Positions 12,601 through 24,600 of a DNA stretch of 64,000 nt are shown piece after piece (positions within the stretch are counted from its first letter, which is position 1; each line of letters starts with the position of its first letter). This stretch comes from Ottelia alismoides. Lineage: Eukaryota > Streptophyta > Magnoliopsida > Alismatales > Hydrocharitaceae. A program made the position numbers and the translations under genes. Location: assembly GCA_037367405.1 (NCBI GenBank), contig JAZKJV010000390.1, forward strand, positions 248,001-312,000. The letters run 5' to 3'. The notes under the pieces were generated by a model. That model was not told the DNA's origin and searched no databases. It saw only the letters and a list, made by a program, of their open reading frames with translations.

Positions 12601-15600
12601 GTCCATCAATAATATAACAGATCCCCTCTCATAAATTTTCTCATTTTTTTATAAAACTAAGCGGTCATCCTCCTCTTTTCTTTCACACATGCCCCACTAG
12701 GGTTCCCAGATGGGGAACCCAGTCATCATTGCCAAGGGAAGTCCGGAAGGGGAGGGTCGGTCATGGGGAGGGGAAACGTTAGCGGTCCTTGGCGGTGCAA
12801 TCGATAGGCATAACTTGGAGGAGTGGGGGTCTCTGTTTGTTTGAGGTGTGCCGCCAGAAAAGGAAGATGCACGTGGAGTAGGGACACCATGCTCTAGGTT
12901 GTGCGCCACCTCGGTCTGGGTCATGTACGGGTTAGAGAAAGAGGTGAGCCTGCTGGGTCCTCCACCTAGAGTCTTCTTCTTTGTATCTGGCGATGATAGT
13001 GGGAGGATTAAGACCTCGTCGAGAGCGCCATGGCCTTTAAAGGATGCTGCATGAGAGAGAAAGGTCGGCTTGATGTTGCGCGGTGCTGCTAGTGGCTGTA
13101 CATGGATGATATAGAGGCTCCCAAGGGGTATAACAACCCCTTCGTTTTTATCAGGAGAAGGCGCATCAACATGATGATGCATGCATAACTTTTTGATGTG
13201 CCAAAATCTAACTACCTTACGCAACAATCCGATCTTCAACCTACGAACATGTAGGGTTCCAGTGAGAAAACCCTTGCCACCACATGCTGGAAGAGATAGA
13301 ACGACGTGCTGGAGAAGATGGACTCGTGTTGTGGGAATCGTCGATGCCTTGCAAAATTAGGGTTCCATTAGGAACCCTAGCACTTGAACGCAAAATCGAA
13401 CTGCTCAACACCGTCGCCTTAACTACTGTGCAAAATGTTAGGGTTACATCATAAACCCTAGAACTATTGATTTTGAACAGATCACGAACAAAATATGTCT
13501 TTAGGAACAAAACCAGAATTGAACTGCTCTGATACCATGTTGAAATAAGCAAGCAGAAGCAAAATCGATAATTAGACTGAGAAACCAAACATAAACATCT
13601 TGAGTTTTACGTGGACCCTAATCCCGAAGGAGCAAGATGAAGCCACGGGAGAAGGCCGCAAACTACGAGTTCTTTTATTATAATTTCTCAATGAGTACAG
13701 GGGGCATGGGGCTCCTTATATAGCCCAACAAACAGACCGAGTCTCACCGATAGTAGATGTGGGACTAAGCATGATTGGGGGTAGTTGGATCTTGGAGAGA
13801 TCCAATTACCCATCTATTACATACTCCAACATGAAGTATTGCCTGGATATTTTTACAGAGGCTGGAGTACTTAGATGCAATCCTCTACCGGAGCTACACC
13901 AATTTTCTTCTGATTGCATCATTCCGAATCCGACCTTTTCGTGTATGACGACCCATCCACCTTAGCAATTCCTTTCTGCTACTATCATTTTTTGCACATG
14001 TCTATGATTTACATGCCAACATTCAAATCCATAAGCATAACATGTCTCACAACCGCTTTGTAATATCTTCCTGTAATTTTGAAAGGAATTTTTTTATCAC
14101 ATAGAGAAGTAGAGACTCCTCTCCATTTTAGCCAAGCTGCATTTATTCTATGAGTAACATCTCCATCGATTTCTCCATCATGTTGTAAAATAGATCCCAA
14201 GTATCTAAAGGAATCTTTCTTCTGAATGTTATCTTTTCCAATCTTCACCTCAATTCTTTCACCACTACTTCCATTAAATGTGCACTCCATATATTCAGTC
14301 TTAGCGTAACAACAACAAAACAACATTAAATCCTCTTCCCACATTAAGTAGAGCCGGCTACATGGATTCTTTGTGTCCATTTAGGGTCATTCTCGATCTT
14401 AGATCCAAATAACGAAGATCCTTTCGGATAGTCGCATTCAAACACTTCTTGGGCCTTCCTTATCCTCTCTAGCCGACTCAACATCCCAAACTCGCATCTT
14501 CTAACTAAAGCATCAGTCGACCATATTTATAAATAACCAAACTATATTAACCTGTTTTATCTCATCTTATCCTCTATCGGAGGTACACCATCTTTCTTTC
14601 TGATCGTATCATTTTGAATATGATCTTATAGTGTATGACCACAAACCCACCTTATGATTTTCATTTCTGCTATTGTCATTATCTACACACGTCTATGATT
14701 CACATGCCAACTTTCAAATCCATAGAGCATAGCAGGTCTCGCAACTGCTTTGTAATTCTTTTCTTTGATTTTAAAAGGAATTTTCTTATCACATTGAATA
14801 GTAGAGGCTCCTCTCCACTTTAGCCAACTACATTTATTCGGTCTTAGCCCTATTTATGCACAATCATTTAGTCTCTAAGGCTTAATCGACACAATAGCAT
14901 CTATGAACACCATACACTAAGGTATTTCATCCTAAATGTGACTAGTCGCCTCGTCCATAGTCGAAGTAAAAAGGAATGGGCTCAAAGCTGAACCTTGATG
15001 CAGATCGATGTTGATGTCAAAATAGTCAGTCTTCCTCGATTGGATTCTTTCACAAGATGAAGGTTCATCATACAATCCTTTATAGGGTTAATGTATATGA
15101 TATCTACTTGTCTCTTTCTGGAATCACAAGCCTTCTCTAAATCAATAAAAATCATATAGAGGTTCTTCCTTTTAACTCTATAAATATCCAATGTTGATGC
15201 AATCTCGAAAATCCATAAATCCGTTCCTACTCACGACAGAGATAAATATGGTAACAAATGCTCATCTGTTTGGTTATCCTGGAGTGTAGATATAATAAAT
15301 AAACAATAGGTGTTGACGCATATTTAGTTATTGTGTCTCTTTGCTATTTTATTTTCTTGTTATCCTCTTTATGTAATTTACCCATAGGCTACTCTCCTAT
15401 ATAAGAGAGCCTAGGGCTATGGAATAAACAACTCATTCACGTTTCCCAACATGGTATCAGAGCGACGGTCCTAGACCGGAGTTCTCGAAACCTAACCCTA
15501 ACCCTAACCCCACACGCCGGCCTCTCTTCTCCCTCTCTCCTTCGAGTCGGCGCCGCCCAGCCGATCAGCCACCATCTCCGTGTAGGCGACGCCGCATCGA

Positions 15601-18600
15601 CTCCAGCACCTGTGCGCCTGTGCGCGCATCTCGCGCCTGTGCGCGCGCACCATCGGCGCTCCTGCGTGCATCGCCTGCACCTTGCGCATCATCTGCGTGC
15701 CCCTCGCACGCCTGTGCGTGCATCGCTGCACGCCTACGCGCATAAGTCTTGCGCCTCTACTCGCACAGCACAGTGCGCAACGTCCCCGTGCAACTGTGCG
15801 CACTATTACGTGCACAGTTGCGCGCTCCAGTGCGCGTGTGATTCTCCAGTAGCGCGCTCCAGTGCACGCGTGATACTCCAGGTGCGTGCGCGCGTGCCCC
15901 TCGCACGCGCTTACGTGCCCTAAGTCCCAAAACCCTAGGGCACAGATCCAGATCTATATGGGGTTAGTTGCTTGAAGTCTACACACGCAACTAATCCCGG
16001 TTATGTCACTGTAGACAAAGATTATTTCTCTTTCAGTCGTTCCAGTCTTCCAGTATGTCGGACAACAAGGCAGATATCCCCTCCATTGGCGCATTCCGTG
16101 GTCCAGCGCCTATTGTCAAAATGGATGGTACGAACTATGAACTGTGGGCAATGCAGTTCATGAGCATGATGAAGTCTACAGGTAAGAAGCATATTCTTAC
16201 CGAGCCAGAGCCTGCAGAGAAGACTGGAGTTCATGCCTCTTGGGAGGCCGATGATGCATATGCCAAGGTGTGGCTATCCGGTACATTGGCTATTGAAATT
16301 GCCAATGACATCTTACATCAACCCACGGCTAAAGACATGTGGGATATCCTGGCAACAACGTATTCTCAGGCGAAAAATGAGACGAAGATCCTGCAGCTAC
16401 AACATGACATATTCACAATAAAGCAGAACGGCCGTCCTTTACATTCTCTCTATACATCATTGAGAGGGATGTTTGAGAAGCTCCACAGCTTCATGCCTCT
16501 TACCGCCATGCCAGAACAACAGAAGACATATAGGAATGCGACGATGGTGGGTGTGTTTCTCGCTGCACTTGATCCAGAATATGAGGCAGCACGTTCACAG
16601 ATTTTGGCAGACTCGACTATTCCTCCCATGGAGGAGGCTTTTCACAGATTGAGTAGGATCACAGTACCTTCAGCAGCTGCGAGTCAGAATCCCTCTGCCA
16701 TGGCGGCCAACAGAGGCCGTGGTTCTCATTACCAGGGCCGTGGACGTACTCCCCGTGGAAGGGGTGGCCGCTCGAGGCCAACATGCTCATATTGTCACCG
16801 AGTCGGACACACTGAAGATACATGCTACTCAAAGCATGGATTTCCTGCATCCGCACGAGCCGTTGAGCAGATAGAGCCCCCGTCTGCAGCTACACTGGAT
16901 CAACGATTTGATGATCTAGTTGCCCGTCTTAGGGGCATTATACCACCATCTGGCCCAGCACCGTCGACAGAGAATCATACTGATGCTGCTGCGTCTGCTT
17001 CTGCCTCTACGAGTACTTCAGGTAGTACACTTGCTCTTCATAGTAGTAGGTCGGATACATTGCCATGGATCATGGACTCGGGCGCTACACATCATCTATG
17101 TGGCGACCAGGGTCTACTTACAGGATATACTCAGATTCCTCCAGGACGGACAATAGTGATTGCCAATGGCACACATTCTCCTATCACGGGTCAGGGGGAG
17201 ATTAGATTGACATCCTCTATGCAGCTTAAGAATGTTTTGCATGCACCGCATTTTTCTATGAATCTGCTGTCGATTAGTCAGATTACGAAGGATCTCCATT
17301 GTCGTGCTATTTTTGATTCATCTTCCTTGATTTTTCAGGACATCCGTACGGGCAACGTGATTGGTCATGGCTATGAGCAAGGAGGCCTTTATCGTCTGAA
17401 CCAGACCCCGTTTGCCGGAATCACATCTTCTCCCGCAGAACAAATATCTCCTCTCCTGTGGCATCTGCGTTTTGGTCATTTACCGCTTCAGAAGTTGCGT
17501 CTTGTCCTACCTTATAGTCTTCCTCACACACCTATCCAGTGTGAGGCGTGTCAGTTGGGAAAACATCACAGGTCATCTTTTCCCAGTAGTCAAGGTCGGA
17601 GTAGTAACTCCAAGTTTGAGTTGTTTCACGTCGATGTCTGGGGTCCGAGTCGTGTTCCCGATCATCAGGGGCACAGGTTTTATATTGTATTTGTGGATGA
17701 CTTTTCTAGAGCATCATGGGTATTTCTAATGAAAAATAAGTCTGAGGCTGGAAATATTATTATTCACTTTCTAAATGAGATTCAGAATGTTTTTTCCACA
17801 ACGGTCAAAATTATGAGAACTGACAATGCCTTAGAGCTGTGCACTAACAATCTAGCCAACTACTACTCCTCTAAAGGAATTGTTCACCAAACATCCTGTG
17901 CTCATACGTCTCAACAAAACGGGGTTGCAGAAAGAAAACACCATCACCTTCTTGATGTTACAAGGTCACTTCTCATTCAGAGTCATGTTCCGTATTCCTA
18001 CTGGGGTGATGCAGTCCTCACTGCATGTTATCTTATAAATCGTATGCCCTCGTCTGTCGTGAATGAACAGGTTCCCTTTTCACTTATTTATCCGGACAAG
18101 GATCTGTTCATTCTTACTCCTCGTGTGTTTGGGTCAGTCGCATTTGTCCATCAGTTGTTGCCTGGTTCTGACAAGCTCTCTCCTAGGGCTGTCAAGTGTG
18201 TCTTTGTGGGGTACTCCAGAACTCAAAAGGGGTACGAGTGTTTTGACCCTGTGCGTCGGCGGTATATGATCAGTGCAGATGTTACATTCTTTGAATCCAT
18301 TATGTATTTTTCAGAATCCGGGAACATGCAGCCACCACCATTATCTCCTGATACCGTATTCATGGCACCACCAACATCACAGCCGTCACCACCATTACCA
18401 CCACCACCACCACCACCACCGCCACCAATAATATCCCCGTTACCATTCCATTACACCCGGCGGCCGAATCAAGCTCATGGTCCTGACCAGTCAACTAGCT
18501 CGCCTATGGTATGTAATGAAAATATTAATGTTGATGGATCTGACGACATTTCTCAGCAGGATGCATTACAGGAGCATGGTGATACCACAGAGGATCTGGA

Positions 18601-21600
18601 TGTTCCAATCGCTCTACGCAAGCCGAAGAGAAGCTGTGCCAAGTATCCAGTATCAGCAGCGGTTTCGTTTGAGAGGCTATCGGGACCATTCAGGACGTTT
18701 GCATTGGCACTTTCAGCTACAGATATTCCACGGAACCACCATGAGGCTTTGCAGGATTCTCGATGGCGGCTAGCAATGGAGGAAGAGATGGCGGCACTTC
18801 AGTCTAGAGGAACATGGAGCTTGGTTACTATACCATCGGATGTCAACCCGGTGAGTTGCAAGTGGGTATTTACAGTGAAACATAATGCAAATGGCTCCAT
18901 TGACAGGTACAAGGCACACCTAGTTGCAAGGGGATTCACACAGACATATGGGGTAGATTACCTTGACACGTTCTCCCCGGTGGCTCGCCATTCCACTCTG
19001 CGGATCCTCTTATCAGTTGTAGTTACTAGAGATTGGCCACTCTATCAACTGGATGTGAAGAATGCCTTTCTGTATGGCGACCTGCAGGAGGAAGTCTACA
19101 TGCAACAGCCACCAGGTTTTGCTGTTGAGGGGGAGTGTTCCAAGGTTTGCAGATTACATAAGGCTCTCTATGGCCTTAAGCAGAGCCCCAGAGCATGGTT
19201 CCAGAAGCTGTCAGACCTCTTTGAGAAACAAGGATATAAACGCTCCAATGCTGATCATTCCTTGTTTGTACAAAAGACGGCAAGAGGTATTGTTGTAATC
19301 ATGGTTTATGTTGACGATATCTTGATTACAGGTGATGATGACCAGGGCATTAAGCAGGCAAAGGAAAGGCTGGGGACCGAGTTTGTCACCAAGGACTTGG
19401 GAGTCCTTAGATATTTTCTGGGGCTGGAGTTTGCCAGAAATCCGTATGGATTAGTCATGTCACAAAGGAAGTATGTCACAGATCTACTGAGTGAGACAGG
19501 TATGCTAGGGTGTCGACCTGCTACGACACCAATGGACCCTAGCATGAAGCTGTATGATGATGACACAGAGGAGGTTGACAGGAGAAGATACAGAGAGCTG
19601 GTAGGCAAATTGTTATATGTCACGATCACTAGGCCAGATATATTATTTGCAGTGAGCCGTGTGAGCCAGTTCATGGAGCAGCCACGCCAGGTGCATATGG
19701 ATGCAATACACATGATACTTAGATATCTCAAATCTTCTCCAGGTAAAGGTCTGCTATTCAAGAAAGGAAAGGGGATTTCTGTCTCAGCATGCGCAGATGC
19801 AGACTATGCAGGATGTCCTAAGGATAGGAAGTCCACCTCAGGGTATGCTGTCTATGTTGGAGATGCCCTAGTCTCATGGAGGAGCAAGAAGCAAACTGTG
19901 GTAGCTAGATCCAGTGCTGAATCCGAATATAGGGCTATGGCCCAGGCTACTACAGAGATGATGTGGGTGAAAGCGGTGCTGACAGATTTATGCTTAGATA
20001 TACCACTTCCTATGAACTTGGAGTGTGATAATCATGCTGCTTTGTTCATTGCAAACAATCCTGCATTCCATGAACGGACCAAGCATATTGAGGTGGATTG
20101 CCACTTCATACGTGATATGATTCAGAAAGGATTCATTACCACATCCCATGTTACTTCAGAGAACCAGACTGCAGATATATTCACCAAGGCATTGTTACGT
20201 GGCCCATTTCAGAAGTGTGCTTCCAAGCTGAGCATGATTGACATCTATGCTCCATCTTGAGGGGGAGTGTTGACGCATATTTAGTTATTGTGTCTCTTTG
20301 CTATTTTATTTTCTTGTTATCCTCTTTATGTAATTTACCCATAGGCTACTCTCCTATATAAGAGAGCCTAGGGCTATGGAATAAACAACTCATTCACGTT
20401 TCCCAACAATAGGTTTCAGGTTCTCCGAAGATACTCAAACATCGGTCAGAACTCTGAATTAAATGCGTGAAAAACCATAAGAACACCATAATTATGATTC
20501 AAATAAATGAACAACAAGAGCAACATATCTGTGAGAATTGAATGGCTGACTCGTAAGTTGTAAATTGACCCAAAGCCAAAAGGCAAAGGATACTAATATG
20601 TTCATACAAGCACCTGTAGCGAGTTAACACCAATGCTCAGATATTAGGTGTTGAACGGGAATCAACATGAAATAAATGAACCGTAGAGAATTAGATTCAT
20701 GTTCTAGAACTGTAGCAGACATTTCAGAAATGACTCAAATGAAAAGAAATAAGAAGCGGTACAGGACTATTGTGGGGAATAGGAGATTGGGAAGGAAGAG
20801 GGGAGCTGGGAAGAAGAGTTGGGGAGGGGAGAGGTGTTGTTGGAGCTGCTGCAAAAGGAAGAAGAAAGCTAGGATGAGGAGTTGGAAAAGGGAGCCGTGG
20901 AGAGAGAGAAGGAAATCGGTGGAGGGGGGGAGCTGGGAGGTTATGGGACTGGTGGAGAGGAGATGAGATGAGCTGGGGAAGGATAGAAGAGAGCTGAGAG
21001 GAGGTGAAAAGAAGCTGGGGCTGGGGGAAGAGAGGAAGAAGAGGATGAGGCGAAGAGGAAGTCGGGGAAAGGAAGATATGGGCCCGTAGGTCTTTCTTGG
21101 GTTATTCTAATATGTCTTTCTTGCTGCCTCTCTTCCTCCTTTTATAATATGGAAGGCTCTCCTACACGACAAAAAGGGATGGGGCACTTACTGGGACTGC
21201 ACCATAGATTTAAAACAAAAAAGGGGAAGGTGTTATACGGTGTTGCACCGTTCCTAGACTCAAAGAAAACAATAAAAAACATAAATCTAACATACATGCT
21301 CCTCTAGAGCTTAACTCATTGCAATGGAACCCTTGCATTTGTTTGTTTATCGTTGATGTGGCTTTTAACTCATCTTCGGTTGCATTAAATGTTCTCCTCA
21401 ACAAGAGGATATCTTCAATAGTTGAGCGTTTGGAAACTTGTCTTAACCTTCTTTCGATGACACGTTCTTAAATTTTCGTTGTATGACTCATCGGTTTGGT
21501 ACCTTTATAATTTGAACAAAATTTGGATGTCTCCTTTATTTATAGAGGTACCACGATGCTTCTCCTCCATTATTCATGCATTTTCTTGCTTAGTCGAATA

Positions 21601-24600
21601 GTCTTGAATAAATTTGTGAGCCAAGTCAGGCCACATTCACCTAGAACTCTCCATACTTCTATAGGAATGCCATCGGGTCCTACTCCTTTCCTGGATTTCA
21701 TGACTTTCAAAGTCTCCTCTATTTCCTTCCTTTATATTTGTCTATAACTTGCACGATTCATGTAACTTTCACTACTAGCTAGATCTCCTAAAGTGCTTGT
21801 GGTTATACTTCTTCCATTTAGTCTCTATATATCCTTCCGAGTAAGAAACACATATCCTTCGTCATCCTTAATGCATCTCACTTGAGAAAGATCTTTGGTA
21901 TATCTTTTTCTTACTTTGGCCAATCTAAATATATCCTTCTGCCCCGCCTTAGAGTCAAGTTTTTTGTACAAAACTTCATAGATTTTTCACTTATCTTCAC
22001 TTACATGCATTCTTTGCTTCATTCTTCGCTATTTTGTCGTTTGTCTTTTTACATAGCTTTAAAGGAAGCTCTTTTACCTTTAAGCTTTTCTTTCATCCAT
22101 TTACTCCACCATTAAGCTTCTTTTTGGTCCGGAACTCCTCCCTTAGACTCGCACATATTATTTTAGCTACCCTTCGGATAGTACGTGCTACTGCCTCTCA
22201 CATCTCATTCGCACTTCCGTTACAATCCCAAGATAAGTCTTTTAAAACCTTCTCCTTGAAGCTTGATTGCTTCAATTGATGATTCCACCATCTTGTTTTT
22301 TTTGAGGCTCATTCCACCATCTTGTTCTAATGATCTTGAGAACATCCTTGTCTTTAGCAATCCTTTGTTTACACATCCATGACTATCAAGCAATGTTGAG
22401 ATGTCAAGTTCTCTCATAGGATTGCTTTGCAGTCTTTGCAACACGACCGATATCTTCTTCTCATCGCAAAGTAATTTGTTTGTGTTTTAGTCTAGCTATT
22501 CTTATAAAAAGAGTGTTTGCTATGAAAAGATCATAAGCCATTATAAAATCCAGAATGACTTTCCCTCTTCATTTCTATCCTCGAAGCCATGGCCTCCATG
22601 AATAGCAGCATACCTTGAAGCATCCTCTCTCACATTTCCATTAAATTCTCCACCTAGGTAAATCATCTCTCTTTGTGAGATTTCTTACATGATCTTATCC
22701 AAATCCTCCCCAAAACCTTGTTTAATTCTTTCCTATAAACTAATTTGCAATGCATAAACTTTCTTTAAGCACAAAATTTAGCTAAATAATTGGATTCTCA
22801 AATCTTTGCACCTCAGCCACACTATCCTTCAAATCTTTATGAACAACCACTCCAACACCATGTTCAACCTTATCTTTTCGATTCCCAAATCTTCACACCT
22901 CAACCGAACTATCCTTCAAATCTTTATGAGCAACCACTCCAACACCGTGTCCGCCCTTCTGTTTACATGAATAACATAATTTAAAGCCTGTCTTTTCGAT
23001 CTCCTTTGCTTTCTCTCCAACTCATTTTGTCTCTTGGAGACACTGAATCTTCCGTCTTTCCATTGTATCTACTATCTCCGTTGATTTGCCAGTCAAATTG
23101 CTAATATTCCAACAATCTTTCCGCAATTTCTTTCCACAATTTCTTTTGTGACCTCTTTTAGATTAACTTCTTTACTTGTGTGCGTCCACCATGTGAGAAC
23201 CCACACAAATTTTGGGCTGCATCTGGGCGACGATGTAGCGGAACTAGCTTACTTACTCACTTGTGTTCCTCATGCAAAAATCCTTACTTCTTTTGAACTA
23301 CTTTCGGGTAATGATGTAGCCATCGTCAACTTCTCATTACATTCAGGCGATGCAACACGTCGTTAATAGGGGATGCCCCAACGAAATCCAATTGTTTGCT
23401 TATATCCACGTTGAAAAGATCCGATCGTCTTGAGGCATATTCCTAAATAGTGTTCTCAATTAGTCTTCGATTGTTTTACGCTAGCTGTCAGCTACCTAAC
23501 GTAACCTTCCTCATTTACCTGAGCTTGGGACCGGTCATGGCTGAGTTTTTTTTTTGATGCAGTATTGAGTGAAATTCCGATCACGGGGTTATTTATCTTG
23601 TTTTTTCCTTGTTTCAATGTTAGGGCAACAGATCTAGTTGGGACTTGGGTATTTGTCTGCGTGTACTCTGAGATGTTTTGGTTCTTTATAAGATTGTGCA
23701 TGGTTTCTTGGTTTGAAAAAAAACCATGTTTTATGTAGCATTCGACTCGTTGTTTTGTCTAGTTACGCAATTTTCTTCTACTCTTTCATAATCATGCACA
23801 TTTTAAGGAGTGAATAGATTCAAAATGTAAGATTATTTCATGGTTTCTTTTGTAAAACACATTGCAGTTGTTACTTTCTTCCAGTTTCTGGGCATGCTTG
23901 TAATAATGTGTTGGCATCTTATAAATTAAATTATTAATATTACAGAATCTTGTGGTAGGCGGAGATCGGTTCCATAAGCTCAGAGATAAAAAGTCTTCAG
24001 GAGAAATCCATGGATATGGGTCTGAAGCTGAAAAATCGCAAGGTGAGGTTCTATCCCATGTCTATTGTATCTCATGCCTGACTGAATTTTTCGTGCGTTG
24101 TTCTGCATGTTAAATGTAGTGGCTCCTTGAATAACTTGTCCTCTATTAGGTTGTGTCCGAAGAGAATCTTCCGCAAGAGAACGCACAGCTCTTTTTCTAT
24201 TAAAAAGGATGTAAATTTCGAGATGTGAAAACTTTGAACTTCCATTATATATGTAAAAATTCTACCGGAAATCCTTTTCAATTTGATTTTTGTTTAACTG
24301 ATTGCCCCTAAATATTTTATGTTTTGATTAAATCCATGAAAAATTGGAAAATAACCGGTTCTTTTTCACAGTAAGTAAAGTGCTCAACCACCAAACCATC
24401 TATACAGTTTCCTCAAGTGGGAATGCCATTCGGAAGTTACTGAAATCTTAGTGATTGGTTATTAAAGAATCAGTTGATGTTTTTTTTTTGCAAACCAAAA
24501 TGGTTGATGATGCACAATTGGCAGTAGAATTTTTATGCATTTCCAGCAGGCAATAGAAAAGAAAGTTAGAAAAGTTCATTGATGATGCAATACACCCCAT

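Larger units (their letters stand above)
15311..20408 (+). mobile_element. Intact Ty1/copia retrotransposon, 5098 bp
   Basis: Two 141-bp LTRs (15311-15451, 20268-20408) are identical base for base as I read them. They are flanked by the 5-bp TSD ATAGG (15306-15310, 20409-20413). A PBS, a GC-rich leader, one uninterrupted 1401-codon gag-pol ORF and a polypurine tract are all present. Identical LTRs mean a very recent insertion, and nothing visible is broken, so it may still be mobile. It lies in sense orientation within a VPS52 intron. Confidence 0.95.
15195..21387 (-). mobile_element. Solo LTR (about 1.09 kb), split by the young copia element
   Basis: 15195-15310 plus 20409-21387, starting TGATGCAATC and ending GGTTGCATTA, flanked by AATGT (15190-15194 and 21388-21392). 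The ends resemble those of the LTR at 5474-5967 (TGATGCA...TGCATCA), with CA mutated to TA. A TATA-like TTTTATAATATGG lies near 21142. No internal domain or second LTR remains, so it is a recombination-derived solo LTR. The purine-rich stretch at 20740-21070 gives only low-complexity ORFs. Confidence 0.72.
13880..23550 (-). mobile_element. RTE-clade LINE, minus strand, interrupted twice
   Basis: Broken minus-strand frames give plant RTE motifs: YMECTFNGSSGERIEVKI and YLGSILQHDGEIDGDVTH (14090-14290), MIFIDLEKAC (about 15145), and further 5' sequence from 21388 to about 23550, ending at the GTTAGGTAGCTGACAGC-type 5' segment in reverse (about 23475-23510). Two insertions split it: another RTE copy at 14306-14836, and a solo LTR at 15195-21387 that contains the young copia element. 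Removing the solo LTR joins ATCCAATGT to TCTCCTCAAC, matching the uninterrupted RTE at 33130-33150. A two-fold, roughly 88-bp internal duplication lies at 22792-22966. Confidence 0.78.

Noticed and set aside
15490..15509. Interstitial telomere repeat
   Set aside because: Only about three CCTAA units, not the plant CCCTAAA, and part of a copia leader.
15504..15923. 103-codon ORFs on both strands rich in Ala, Arg and His
   Set aside because: They lie in the TGCGCG-repeat leader of the copia element. The composition is forced by the repeat.
20676..20966. 96-codon Arg/Lys/Glu-rich ORF
   Set aside because: A purine-rich low-complexity stretch within a solo LTR.
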